From an uncultured Limosilactobacillus sp. (GTDB taxonomy: Bacteria > Bacillota > Bacilli > Lactobacillales > Lactobacillaceae), in contig NZ_CAKPXS010000025.1 in the NCBI RefSeq assembly GCF_934202235.1, forward strand, positions 1 to 24,456: a stretch of 24,456 bases of DNA. Direction: 5' to 3'. Below are positions 16,231 to 24,333 of the stretch, piece after piece. Both the position numbers and the translations under genes were made by a program. Below the pieces are notes generated by a model. That model ran no database searches. It saw only the letters and a program-made list of their open reading frames with translations, and was not told the origin of the DNA. Each line of letters begins with the position of its first letter. The first letter of the stretch is position 1.

Positions 16231-16267
16231 AAAAATGGTCCCGGCAGAAACTTGCCGAGACCATTTT
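16231..16267. terminator. Rho-independent terminator after htrA
   Basis: A long stem (TGGTC-C-CGGC at 36-45 and GCCG-A-GACCA at 54-63 of the 16200 block) has an A-run on the left and TTTTATTT on the right. It ends the minus-strand htrA transcript (stop at 16296) and shields the DnaA-box region; it is able to work in both directions. Confidence 0.85.
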
Positions 16268-16295
16268 ATTTATATGTTCGATCCTATCTGTTCAT

Positions 16296-17567
16296 CTACT
16301 GTTGATTTTCAACACTCGCACTCGCCGTCTGCGTCAGCTTGATGGTTGACGTGTGTGGCTTCCCATCGCGGTAGTAGGTGACCTTCACATCCTGACCAAC
16401 CTTGTAGCGGTAAAGAGCACTCTTGAGGTCCCCGGTGCTGTGAATCTTGCTATCGCCAAACTTAGTAATCACGTCGTACTTTTTCATCCCGGCGTTAGCC
16501 GCGTCGGAATCATCAGCAACGTTCATCACCACCACCCCGGTATTAACGGAGCTTGGTAACTTCAGAACGTTCTTTTGCGAATCACCAGTCACGTTACTGA
16601 GGTTGATCATACTGACACCTAGTGTTGGCCGCTGAACCTTGCCGTGCTTGATCAGCTGGTTGATTACCTGGACAACTTCATTGCTTGGAATGGCAAAGCC
16701 CATCCCTTCAACACTACTGCCCTCACCATTTGATGACAGCTTCATCGAATTAATCCCGATAACCTGCCCGGCCATGTTAATCAGTGGACCACCAGAGTTT
16801 CCGGAGTTAATTGCCGCGTCTGTCTGGATAACGTTAGTCGTCGTTGCGCTGCTGGAGTCAGCACTGGAATCGCCGCTAGAGACCTTCAGTGTCCGCTTCT
16901 TCGCCGAAATGATCCCCTTGGTGACGGTATTGGCATATTCGCTACCCATTGGCGACCCAATTGCTAAAACGTCCTGGCCGGCTGCAATGTCGTTAGAGTT
17001 CCCAAAGCTGGCCACCGACTTAATGTTCTTAGAACTGATCTTCAGAACTGCCAAGTCGGTCGTCGCGTCAGTCCCAACGATTGAAGCCTGCATCTTCTTC
17101 CCGTTACTGAGAATGACTTCCAGGGAATTAGAACCAGAGACAACGTGGTTATTAGTAACAACGTACGCTGAATCACCATCTTTTTTGTAAATAACCCCGG
17201 AACCTTCACTCGCCGTCTTTAACTTACCTGAGTTGGACTTGGTGGAGCTATCGGAGTCATCCCCGAAGACACTAAACAAACCGCTTGAGCTGTTCTGGAC
17301 CCGCTGCTTATTGAGCACGCTGACCACTGAGTTTTTCACTGCGCCGTACGCGCGAGTCGACTGGTTACTCAGGTCAGCCTTGTTTTTATTGACAGACGTT
17401 CCGCCCGACTTATTTGACCCCTTTGGGACTGAGGTCACCGTATTTTGCTCATGATTTTGCCATGCATTAACGGCAAAGACACCAATCCCCCCGCCAATTA
17501 ATCCGGCAAGTAGTCCGACCAGCACCACTTTTAACCAAAACTTGTGCTGGAATCCTTGATTATCCAT
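16296..17567 (-). CDS. htrA: Membrane-anchored serine protease HtrA (DegP/DegQ type)
   Basis: A surface quality-control protease that degrades misfolded exported proteins and is the typical last member of the wal locus in lactobacilli. The 423-residue protein has one membrane segment (about 12-34), a low-complexity Ser/Asn-rich linker (about 41-68), a trypsin-like domain and one C-terminal PDZ domain (about 312-410). The catalytic triad is His141 (TNNHVV), Asp171 (TTDLAVLKI) and Ser258 (GNSGGPL). A Ser-rich insertion (230-243) interrupts the protease domain. A TTG-initiated extension is possible in frame, but GGAGG at 17576-17580 falls within it, so ATG at 17567 is the start. A gap of 84 bp separates it from walJ. 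TTAAAA-16-TACAAT (17606-17633, minus) is a possible private promoter, and read-through from walJ is also likely. Confidence 0.95.
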   Translation of the reverse strand: MDNQGFQHKFWLKVVLVGLLAGLIGGGIGVFAVNAWQNHEQNTVTSVPKGSNKSGGTSVNKNKADLSNQSTRAYGAVKNSVVSVLNKQRVQNSSSGLFSVFGDDSDSSTKSNSGKLKTASEGSGVIYKKDGDSAYVVTNNHVVSGSNSLEVILSNGKKMQASIVGTDATTDLAVLKISSKNIKSVASFGNSNDIAAGQDVLAIGSPMGSEYANTVTKGIISAKKRTLKVSSGDSSADSSSATTTNVIQTDAAINSGNSGGPLINMAGQVIGINSMKLSSNGEGSSVEGMGFAIPSNEVVQVINQLIKHGKVQRPTLGVSMINLSNVTGDSQKNVLKLPSSVNTGVVVMNVADDSDAANAGMKKYDVITKFGDSKIHSTGDLKSALYRYKVGQDVKVTYYRDGKPHTSTIKLTQTASASVENQQ

Positions 17568-17651
17568 GACCAATTCCTCCAATTAATTACTTTACGATAT
17601 AACTAATTGTAAGTGGCAATTATGAAGTTTTAATGATTAAAAACCTATTAT

Positions 17652-18458
17652 TTATACCGTTGTCAGTGGCGTCGCCGCTTCAGGTTCGGCATCTTTAAGC
17701 ATAAAATCGTGGTCTACACCAAAATCATGTTGGGCCATCAAAGAGGCAACGGTCAGGTGAGCCAGCGAGCGGCAGTTGTTGTGCTGGCTCCGGTGCCCAA
17801 GGAGAATTTCGTTGGTTCGGTGCCCGACAACGCTCATTAAGGCGTTGGCCCCTTCCTCATTGGACAAGTGTCCATCGTCCCCGAGGATTCGCTGCTTAAG
17901 TGACCAGGTATACGGGCCTTCTTCCAGCATCCGGACGTCATGGTTACACTCCATTAAATAGGTATCAGCATCACGAATCGTTCCGGCAACGCGGTCCGAA
18001 ACGTAACCTGTATCAGTCAAGACGCAAAAGGTCTGGTCATCATGGTGAACTTGATAAAATTGCGGCTCCGCGGCATCATGCGACACCGCAAAACTCTCAA
18101 CCTGCAAGTCACCGAAATCCTTGACTTCTCCCGGTTCCAGAAGGTGTTTTTGCAGGGGATCAATCTTTCCCAGTCGCTTGCTCATTGCCGCCCAGGTACC
18201 CCGGTTCGCGTAAATGTCTAAACCGTACCGCCGTGCCAGAACACCCACGCCCTGACAGTGATCACTATGCTCATGGGTGACAAAGATAGCCTCAACATCT
18301 TTCAGCGACCGGCCAACACTGGCCAGCAGGTGTTCAACCTTCTTTCCACTTAAACCAGCATCAATCAGAATCCGGTGGTGAGGTGTTTCCAAGTAAGTCG
18401 AATTGCCAGTACTGCCACTGGCCAGCACGCTAAACTGAAATTTTTTATCACGCTGCAT
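17652..18458 (-). CDS. walJ: WalJ (YycJ) metallo-beta-lactamase-fold hydrolase
   Basis: A cytosolic MBL-fold protein of the YycJ/WalJ family. In B. subtilis the family is a 5'-3' exonuclease linked to replication/cell-wall coordination and mismatch repair. The 268-residue protein starts with VLASGSTGNST, has the metal-binding THEHSDH (61-67), His127 (SHDAAEP), Asp149 (LTDTGYVSD) and DDGHLSNEEG (194-203, with His197). It is the last gene of the walRKHIJ run, starting 11 bp after walI with AAGGTGG as ribosome site. The last 15 residues are Pro/Ala/Thr-rich and look variable. Confidence 0.93.
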   Translation of the reverse strand: MQRDKKFQFSVLASGSTGNSTYLETPHHRILIDAGLSGKKVEHLLASVGRSLKDVEAIFVTHEHSDHCQGVGVLARRYGLDIYANRGTWAAMSKRLGKIDPLQKHLLEPGEVKDFGDLQVESFAVSHDAAEPQFYQVHHDDQTFCVLTDTGYVSDRVAGTIRDADTYLMECNHDVRMLEEGPYTWSLKQRILGDDGHLSNEEGANALMSVVGHRTNEILLGHRSQHNNCRSLAHLTVASLMAQHDFGVDHDFMLKDAEPEAATPLTTV

Positions 18459-18469
18459 ATCGTCCCACC

Positions 18470-19309
18470 TTAATTATTCTCCGTTGACGAACTGCTACTA
18501 GTCGATTGGCCACCGTTCTTCATCACCAGCCCAGTGAAGGCATTTACCTGACAGTGAATCTTCTTGCCCGTATTCTTGGCCTTGATGGACGCGGTCCACG
18601 TCGGAATGTACACGGCGTGATTGCCATTCGTTAACAGGCGGCTATAGCCAAAATCAACCCACTGAATCGTTGACCCGCTCGGGATTTCGTTGTGTTTATA
18701 AAGAGCGATAACCGCCTGCTTTTGGCTAATTGCTGTTTGCCGGGGGCGTAAAACCTCACCTGGTTTCAAAAAACTCTGGGTGTAGCCAACCACTTCGTGT
18801 CGGCCGTTCAACCGAAACCGGAGCAGTCCTGCAGGACCAAACAGCGGTTCGCCGGCCATTCTTTGCGTGTAAACAACCGTTTTACTAGTTGACAGGTGTG
18901 CATTGTACGTGTACTGACTTCCGTTAATGACCCACTTCGGATTTTGACAAAGTTTGTTCAGTTTCTTTTGCGGCTTTGCTTCGTCCACCCGGACTGGCTC
19001 ATTAAAGCTGCTGGTAAAGTTACTCCCAACAACTCGTGGTGTTTGCCCCTTTAGCTGTCCCTGGCGAGACTGCAGCTCTCCGTTATCATCGGTCTTGGCA
19101 GCCGCAAGGTAGTATCCCATCCTGGTCTTACCTGAAAGCGAGCCCGTGGTAATTGAATCGTTCTTCATCTCTTTGAGAATAATTTGGCTAGTATTTTGCT
19201 GCTTGCCAATTGAAATAAACTTGGTGTTCATTAGCACAAATGATGCCAAGAAGATGTCCAGCAAGGCAAAGGCTGCTAAGAAAATCCACTGTATCTTTTT
19301 GAAGTTCAT
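18470..19309 (-). CDS. walI: WalI (YycI), membrane regulator of WalK
   Basis: A bitopic membrane protein that, with WalH, controls WalK activity through transmembrane contacts. The 279-residue protein has a short basic N-terminus, one membrane helix (about 8-27) and a large extracellular YycH/YycI-type domain. It ends in a Ser-rich tail (six consecutive Ser in the last 11 residues). Identification rests on topology, length and position; sequence conservation in this family is low. AAGGAGGG lies 6 bp before its ATG, and the gap to walH is 12 bp. Confidence 0.9.
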   Translation of the reverse strand: MNFKKIQWIFLAAFALLDIFLASFVLMNTKFISIGKQQNTSQIILKEMKNDSITTGSLSGKTRMGYYLAAAKTDDNGELQSRQGQLKGQTPRVVGSNFTSSFNEPVRVDEAKPQKKLNKLCQNPKWVINGSQYTYNAHLSTSKTVVYTQRMAGEPLFGPAGLLRFRLNGRHEVVGYTQSFLKPGEVLRPRQTAISQKQAVIALYKHNEIPSGSTIQWVDFGYSRLLTNGNHAVYIPTWTASIKAKNTGKKIHCQVNAFTGLVMKNGGQSTSSSSSTENN

Positions 19310-19321
19310 GGCAGACCCTCC

Positions 19322-20620
19322 TTACTTTAGCAATTCCTGGTAGTTAATCCAGTCACCTTGGTAGTCAACAAAGTACGTTGGCTTCAGGGTGACTGTCTTT
19401 TCATCGGCTTCCTGACTACTCCAATCGTAGCCTACCCGGATGCCGCTAATTTCCTTATACTTGCCACTTTGCCGCAATTCATTGACTACTGCCGATGTCG
19501 ATGGCAGTTTAACTTTCTCGACGTTAGTTGGTACTGGTGTCTGCAGACTGTATAGGGAGTAGCGATACCGCTCCACCCCTTCGTAGTTTTCAGAAATCTT
19601 AACAGTCCCGTACCCACTCGGGCTGTAGACGGGGAATCCTTCAACGTAGGGAACATAGGTAATTGCCTGCTGTTTTTCGTTAAACTGGTCAAATCGCATT
19701 GAATCCATTACGACGCCCGTCTTCGTTAAACGCTGGTAAAGTGTGTTGTACAGTTGGGTAGTACTTAAATTATTATTTTTCCCCAGGTAGTTATCATAAC
19801 TGACGATTTTGGAATCGTGGTTGTACGTCAACCGTTTGTTGGTTCCATTTTGGTAGACCGTCACGTTGCCCTTATTAGAAGTCGAAATATTATTACCGTT
19901 AGTATCATTCATCAAGTTATGCGTTACGTTGTCAATCTTTTGCGTTTCCACCCGGTAGGCGAAACACGGGAGGGTAATGCCACGCATATAGAAACTGTAA
20001 ACTCGGTGGTCGATCACCCGCCGATCAACGTTGACCCGGTCACCACTCTTACTTGCCAGCAGCGACTTTATCTGCTGGTTGTGGTTTTGGGACAGGCGAA
20101 CCCGATAAACCGCGAAGTTGCGGTCGTTTAGCAAGTAAGCCGTATTGCGGTTGTCTAACGGCAACACAATTCTCGTTACCCGGCCCATCCGCTTAGTGTT
20201 CAAGTCCTGGGAATAGACCTGGTTGAAGACGGCCGTTGGAACGGGAGAATAGTAGCTGAGCACCACCGTTTTTGGCATTCGTAACATATCGAGGTAGTGC
20301 TGCTGGTCATCGTGACTAACCCGTGTTGGGTTGCCAAAACGCCACTTACTAATAATATTGCGGCTCGTCAATACCAGGTTTTTCTTTTGGCCGTACAACA
20401 TCTCAGCGCTACCATCACTGTTAACCCGGACGACTTCGGTTGGTAAGTAAATATCACCAATCGACTGCAGGTTAAACTGCTTGACGTTACCAGCATCACC
20501 ACGGTTATGTGTGGCGTTGTTGTATGGTGCAACCCAGATAAAGAATGACAAAACGATACTGAAGATAACAACGATTGCTAAGAGCATTGATAACCAGCTA
20601 TCCTTCAGTTTCCTGATCAT
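19322..20620 (-). CDS. walH: WalH (YycH), membrane regulator of WalK
   Basis: A partner of WalI in the extracellular control of the WalK sensor kinase. The 432-residue version begins MIRKLKDSWLSMLL with one membrane segment (about 9-31, ending SFFIWVAPYNN). A large extracytoplasmic YycH domain follows. The reading frame is open far upstream inside walK, but that part is only an out-of-frame overlap. AAGGGG at about 20633-20638 favours the ATG at 20620 over the one at 20632, which touches it directly. The start lies 23 bp inside the walK 3' end, so translation is probably coupled to walK. Confidence 0.9.
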   Translation of the reverse strand: MIRKLKDSWLSMLLAIVVIFSIVLSFFIWVAPYNNATHNRGDAGNVKQFNLQSIGDIYLPTEVVRVNSDGSAEMLYGQKKNLVLTSRNIISKWRFGNPTRVSHDDQQHYLDMLRMPKTVVLSYYSPVPTAVFNQVYSQDLNTKRMGRVTRIVLPLDNRNTAYLLNDRNFAVYRVRLSQNHNQQIKSLLASKSGDRVNVDRRVIDHRVYSFYMRGITLPCFAYRVETQKIDNVTHNLMNDTNGNNISTSNKGNVTVYQNGTNKRLTYNHDSKIVSYDNYLGKNNNLSTTQLYNTLYQRLTKTGVVMDSMRFDQFNEKQQAITYVPYVEGFPVYSPSGYGTVKISENYEGVERYRYSLYSLQTPVPTNVEKVKLPSTSAVVNELRQSGKYKEISGIRVGYDWSSQEADEKTVTLKPTYFVDYQGDWINYQELLK

Positions 20621-22478
20621 CGTTCCATTCATCCCCTTCTTCATACGGAATATACGGTAGTGAGATATAGAATGTCGAGCCCTTGCCTTCGACACTGTCA
20701 ACCCAGATGGAACCGCCCAGCATATTGACCACTTCTTTTGAAATAGCCAATCCCAAGCCGGTCCCACCCTGCTTTCTTGACCGGGCCTTGTCAACCCGGA
20801 AGAACCGGTCAAAGATATGACTCAAGTCCTTGCGAGGAATTCCCAGCCCCTGGTCACTAATACTCAAAATGACGTGACGGTGGGTTTCCACCAGCCGGGC
20901 AGTAATAACCCCGCCATCTGGTGAATACTTCACGGCATTGTTCATAATGTTGTCGATAACCTGAGTGAACTTATCGGCGTCAATCTCTACCCATAAATCC
21001 TTCTTCGCAATATGCCGGATGATGGTATAGCGTTTTTGAACCGTCCCATCATCTTCTTCTTTTTTGATAATCATGTCGAAACGGTCAAGGATGTAGTTGA
21101 AAAGTTCGTTAATATTGACGTACTCCAAGTCCAGCTTGGCCGTTCCTGAGTCCATTCGTGAAAGGTTCAGCAAGTCATTGATCATTCGGATCATCCGGTC
21201 AGTCTCATCCTGAACAACCTTCAGGAAGTGTGGAGCGACTTCCTGATCTTGCCAGACGCCGTCGGTCAGTGCCTCAACATAGCTCTTCACACTGGTTAGC
21301 GGTGTCCGCAGTTCGTGAGAAACGTTGGAAACGAATTCCTTACGTTCACGCTCCTCTTTTTGCTGACTGGTGACGTCGTGAAGGACACAAACCAGCCCAC
21401 TGACGAAGCCAGACTCCCGCTGAATTGGTGAGAAGTAGGCATTTAAAATCAACCCGTCATTATTGTTCTGATCGCCCTTACTCATATCAATTAAGATGTG
21501 CTGCTGCTCGTCGACCAGCTGGCGGACACTATACTCGCTGCGGATGTTTAAAACATCGATGATTGATTGCCCAATCACGTCATCGTCATCATCGTAATTG
21601 AGCATCTGCAGAGCAGTCTGGTTAATAATTGTAATGTAGCCATTCCGGTTGGTGGCAATGACCCCGTCACTCATATGACCGAGGACGCTGTTTAGCCGCC
21701 GCCGCTCCGATTCGGAGGCTTCCTGGGATTCTTCCACTCGTACAGACAGGTTGTTAACGGCCCCTGCTAACTGACCTAATTCGTCATTGTCGGTGACCCG
21801 GACCTGACCAGAGAAATCTCCCCGGGCAATTCTCATAGTTTGCTGGCGCATTTCCTCAATGGGGGCGGTAATTTCCCGGGAAATAAGAATCGACAACCCA
21901 ATTCCCAAGACAATTGCCAACAGCGCAGCCGAAACGTAGATCAGAGAAATATTGTTAACCGTCCGGTAGACCCCTTCAAGGTTAGCCCGCATATAAATGG
22001 CCCCGACCAGGTTATTACCATTAGTAGTAAAGAGGGGCACGACACTAACGTAGTAGCGGTTATTATTATCGTAAATGTTCTCCGTATGGGCACGACCATT
22101 TAAAAGGGTATTCTTGATCGCAGAGTCTTCGCTTCGCTGACCAACAATCCCCTGGTTATTTGCATTACTCGTCCCGCGAATTTCGGCCTTGGTATCCACG
22201 ACCCGGATTTCACTAATATTGTTGTTGTTTACTTCCGACAAGATTTGTTGAATCCGGCGGTTGGCCTTATGAGTATTCGTGCGGTTCAACTGGGTGGCCA
22301 GTGAGTTGTTGACGTAAGAAGGGAGCGTAATCTGCTGTTTAAAATTGTTGAGGTTCTGTGTTTCCAGTTGACGCACAAAAACCGCCCCCACCAGTTCAAG
22401 CGTTAACAGGAGCATTAACGTCAAGACGAGGGCGATTTTAAAACGAATCGACTGGAAAAATTTAATTTTACTGTTCAC
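20598..22478 (-). CDS. walK: Sensor histidine kinase WalK
   Basis: This is the essential membrane kinase that senses cell-wall status and phosphorylates WalR. The 626-residue protein is ordered as follows: membrane helix 13-36; extracytoplasmic Cache/PAS-like domain about 37-177; membrane helix 178-199; HAMP 199-252; cytoplasmic PAS about 258-370; HisKA with phospho-acceptor His388 (SHELRTP); HATPase with N-box Asn514, D542-QGLGIP and GTGLGLAI (572-579). An acidic stretch (five Asp, 296-300) lies in the PAS domain. The start is GTG, 14 bp after the walR stop, with AGGGGA as ribosome site. Codons 199-203 (ISREI) contain an exact Noc-type 14-bp palindrome, reported separately. Confidence 0.97.
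   Translation of the reverse strand: MNSKIKFFQSIRFKIALVLTLMLLLTLELVGAVFVRQLETQNLNNFKQQITLPSYVNNSLATQLNRTNTHKANRRIQQILSEVNNNNISEIRVVDTKAEIRGTSNANNQGIVGQRSEDSAIKNTLLNGRAHTENIYDNNNRYYVSVVPLFTTNGNNLVGAIYMRANLEGVYRTVNNISLIYVSAALLAIVLGIGLSILISREITAPIEEMRQQTMRIARGDFSGQVRVTDNDELGQLAGAVNNLSVRVEESQEASESERRRLNSVLGHMSDGVIATNRNGYITIINQTALQMLNYDDDDDVIGQSIIDVLNIRSEYSVRQLVDEQQHILIDMSKGDQNNNDGLILNAYFSPIQRESGFVSGLVCVLHDVTSQQKEERERKEFVSNVSHELRTPLTSVKSYVEALTDGVWQDQEVAPHFLKVVQDETDRMIRMINDLLNLSRMDSGTAKLDLEYVNINELFNYILDRFDMIIKKEEDDGTVQKRYTIIRHIAKKDLWVEIDADKFTQVIDNIMNNAVKYSPDGGVITARLVETHRHVILSISDQGLGIPRKDLSHIFDRFFRVDKARSRKQGGTGLGLAISKEVVNMLGGSIWVDSVEGKGSTFYISLPYIPYEEGDEWNDDQETEG
21871..21884. promoter_or_regulatory. 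Exact match to the Noc nucleoid-occlusion binding site
   Basis: ATTTCCCGGGAAAT is identical over all 14 bases to the palindromic binding sequence described for the B. subtilis nucleoid occlusion protein Noc. It lies inside walK, over codons 199-203 at the membrane-HAMP junction. The match is seen directly; binding in this organism is inference and needs a noc gene elsewhere in the genome. Confidence 0.65.
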
Positions 22479-22492
22479 AACTAATCAGTCCC

Positions 22493-23203
22493 CTAATCCT
22501 GATCAGGTTTTGCCAGGTAGTAGCCGACTCCCCGCCGGGTTACTAGCCACCGGGGATGGCTCGGGTTATCTTCAATTTTTTCCCGCAGGCGTCGAACTGT
22601 CACGTCGACTGTCCGGACGTCACCGTAGTAGTTGTAACCCCAAACTGTCTGCAGAAGGTTTTCGCGGTTGACAACCTGACCGAGGTGCTTGGCAAGATAA
22701 GACAGCAATTCAAATTCCCGGTGAGTCAGGTTGATGTTCTCACCACGCTTAGTGACGGTGTAGGCATCCGGGTGGATTGTCAATTCACCGACTTCGATAT
22801 CCTTGTTGCCATTCTCATCAGCACTGGCCTTTAAGTTAACACTCTGCCGACGCAGGTTAGCCTTCACCCGTGCAACCAATTCACGGTTGGAAAACGGCTT
22901 GGTTACGTAATCGTCAGCGCCGAGCTCTAGTCCCAGAACCTTGTCTAATTCGGAGTCCTTTGCCGTCACCATGATAATCGGGGTGTGGTGTTTTGCCCGC
23001 ACCCGCTTGGCGACTTCAAGACCGTCGATCTTTGGCAGCATCAAGTCCAGAATAATCAGGTCAGGCGATTCACTTTCGACCTTCTCAAGTGCCTCTTCAC
23101 CGTCATAAGCAACGACAACCTCGTAGCCTTCCTTTTCCATATTGAACTTAATGATATCTGAAATTGGCTTTTCATCATCAACAACCAAAATCTTCTTAGC
23201 CAT
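22493..23203 (-). CDS. walR: Response regulator WalR (YycF)
   Basis: An OmpR/PhoB-type transcription factor that controls autolysin and envelope genes. The 236-residue protein has a receiver domain with Asp9/Asp10, phospho-acceptor Asp53 (ILDLMLP), Thr79 (MVTAKD) and Lys101 (TKPF). After a linker rich in charged residues (about 121-135) comes a winged-helix domain ending RRLREKIEDNPSHPRWLVTR, then GVGYYLA. GGAGG lies 8 bases before the ATG. It is the first gene of walRKHIJ, driven by an extended -10 promoter about 70 bp upstream. Confidence 0.98.
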   Translation of the reverse strand: MAKKILVVDDEKPISDIIKFNMEKEGYEVVVAYDGEEALEKVESESPDLIILDLMLPKIDGLEVAKRVRAKHHTPIIMVTAKDSELDKVLGLELGADDYVTKPFSNRELVARVKANLRRQSVNLKASADENGNKDIEVGELTIHPDAYTVTKRGENINLTHREFELLSYLAKHLGQVVNRENLLQTVWGYNYYGDVRTVDVTVRRLREKIEDNPSHPRWLVTRRGVGYYLAKPDQD

Positions 23204-23275
23204 GTTCCAGTCCCTCCATTACTTGGGTTTTAATGGCACGCCATTAGACTTTCAGCGTTCTTAGTTAACGGGTCT

Positions 23276-23284
23276 ATTATATCA
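23276..23284 (-). promoter_or_regulatory. Extended -10 promoter of walR
   Basis: On the minus strand TGATATAAT gives a perfect TATAAT (23276-23281) with the TG of an extended -10. No good -35 is visible 16-18 bp upstream, as is common for extended -10 promoters. The leader to the walR start is about 65-70 nt. Confidence 0.65.
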
Positions 23285-23360
23285 CAACCGTGAAATTGCT
23301 TTTCCATTCACCACTCCTCGCCAGTTGCTAATCATTTTGTCATTAATTGAAAAAAAAGGG

Positions 23361-23389
23361 TTGCTTTTCTCACAGTTAATTGATATTAT
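23361..23389 (+). promoter_or_regulatory. Promoter of the first tRNA-Lys gene
   Basis: TTGCTT (23361-23366) and TATTAT (23384-23389) are 17 bp apart and sit 18 bp before the mature tRNA. The -10 context (AATTGATA, then ATATT two bases later) recurs before the second copy. Confidence 0.6.
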
Positions 23390-23406
23390 ATTGGGTGTTG
23401 AGTTAT

Positions 23407-23479
23407 GGGCAGTTAGCTCAGCTGGCAGAGCAACGGACTCTTAATCCGTGGGTCCAGGGTTCGATCCCCTGACTGCCCA
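23407..23479 (+). tRNA. tRNA-Lys (anticodon CUU), first copy
   Basis: A 73-nt cloverleaf with acceptor stem GGGCAGT/ACTGCCC and discriminator A. The D-arm contains AGCTCAGCTGG. The anticodon stem ACGGA/TCCGT encloses loop CTCTTAA, so the anticodon is CTT, reading AAG (Lys). The T-arm contains GGTTCGATCC. No CCA is encoded; the next bases are TCA. It is followed by a terminator and lies on the opposite strand to walR. Confidence 0.95.
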
Positions 23480-23492
23480 TCAGAGGTTTACA

Positions 23493-23519
23493 GGCCACCA
23501 TTTTGGTGGTCTTTTTTTT
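23493..23519 (+). terminator. Rho-independent terminator after the first tRNA-Lys
   Basis: A 7-bp stem (GGCCACC at 23493-23499 with GGTGGTC at 23505-23511) around ATTTT is followed by a run of eight T. It ends the tRNA transcript before the merR promoter. Confidence 0.88.
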
Positions 23520-23523
23520 CTCC

Positions 23524-23554
23524 TTGATCGTGACCTAACGTCATTATGTATGAT
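23524..23554 (+). promoter_or_regulatory. MerR-type promoter with 19-bp spacer and internal dyad
   Basis: TTGATC (23524-23529) and TATGAT (23549-23554) are 19 bp apart, the overlong spacing typical of promoters remodelled by MerR proteins. Between them lies the inverted repeat TGAC-N5-GTCA (23531-23543), where a MerR dimer would bind. The gene that follows encodes a MerR-type protein, so autoregulation is inferred. Confidence 0.45.
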
Positions 23555-23581
23555 AACACTATCTACAAGGGAGGAATGCTT

Positions 23582-24289
23582 ATGCTCACTAGTGGACAGT
23601 TAGCTAAACAATGTCATACTTCTATTCGGACGGTCCAATATTATGATCAAAAGGGCCTCCTTCATGCTAAACGGAGCCAAAGTAACCGTCGAGAGTACGA
23701 TAAAAAAGACCTTTTACGTCTTCAGCAAATCATTACCTACCGTCAGCTAGGGTTTCAACTGAAGGATATTCAAATGCTAATGGAGAACAATCAAACCAGT
23801 CAGCCCCTCGCGGCGCTAATTGACAAACAAACGGCCTCGTTGCACCAGCAAATCCATCAACTTGAAGCGCAATTGGAAGGATTAAAGTATTTAAAAAAAC
23901 AGCTTTACTCAACTCCTCACCTTTCCCGCCAATTACAAGAAAAGATTCGTTCTAATATGAAGATGACCAAACAGCTGCGTCATCTCAGGTTAAAAATGAT
24001 TGGTTGGGGCTTAGTCATTGATTTGTTATTTTGGGGAAGCTTAATCTTCGTCATTAATCACGGGTCTTCTCCCTGGTGGCTTGTTTTGGGGTTCATTTTA
24101 ACGCTCCTGATTTGCGGTGAACTGACCTCTTCCTATTACCAGCATTCAATCTATCTTTGTCCCCACTGTCGTTGCGAATTTGTGCCCCGTTTTAAAAACT
24201 GGGTCTTCGCCCCTCATACCCCTAATACCAGAAAACTAACGTGCCCAACTTGCCACCAAAGAAATTTCTGTGTGGAAGAATACCGGTAA
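23582..24289 (+). CDS. Membrane-anchored MerR-type regulator with zinc ribbon
   Basis: A 235-residue protein with a MerR-type winged HTH at 1-70 (LTSGQLAKQCHTSIRTVQYYD, then GLL, and YRQLGFQLKDIQ). A dimerisation coiled coil follows at about 80-110. Two hydrophobic segments (about 139-158 and 165-182) predict a membrane hairpin. The C-terminus (about 191-235) has paired C193-P-H-C196 and C221-P-T-C224 plus C198 and C230, fitting a cytosolic zinc ribbon with the wording HTPNTRKLTCP. The order implies a one-component regulator tethered to the membrane. GGGAGG lies seven bases before the ATG at 23582; the in-frame ATG two codons earlier is too close to it. The gene looks more AT-rich than its neighbours, lies against the local strand bias and sits between two identical tRNA genes. 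Its target and signal are unknown; metal, redox or membrane stress are guesses. Confidence 0.82.
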   Translation: MLTSGQLAKQCHTSIRTVQYYDQKGLLHAKRSQSNRREYDKKDLLRLQQIITYRQLGFQLKDIQMLMENNQTSQPLAALIDKQTASLHQQIHQLEAQLEGLKYLKKQLYSTPHLSRQLQEKIRSNMKMTKQLRHLRLKMIGWGLVIDLLFWGSLIFVINHGSSPWWLVLGFILTLLICGELTSSYYQHSIYLCPHCRCEFVPRFKNWVFAPHTPNTRKLTCPTCHQRNFCVEEYR

Positions 24290-24333
24290 TAATTGGCTTT
24301 TTTAATAACTGTAAATATCTTTATAAAAAGGTC

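Noticed and set aside
15739..16295. The DnaA-box region as the chromosomal origin oriC
   Set aside because: No dnaA, dnaN, rpmH or parB gene is nearby, and I see no clear AT-rich unwinding stretch or DnaA-trio series. Lactobacillaceae origins normally sit beside dnaA. A regulatory or titration role is the safer reading.
20621..20812. Upstream extension of the walH frame
   Set aside because: The extra residues lie within walK in another frame, resemble no protein, and lack a ribosome site. Starts near the walK stop fit the WalH membrane-anchor layout.
21817..21830. Second Noc-like sequence around CCCCGGGCAAT in walK
   Set aside because: It differs from the consensus at four of 14 bases and lacks symmetry, so it is not counted as a site.
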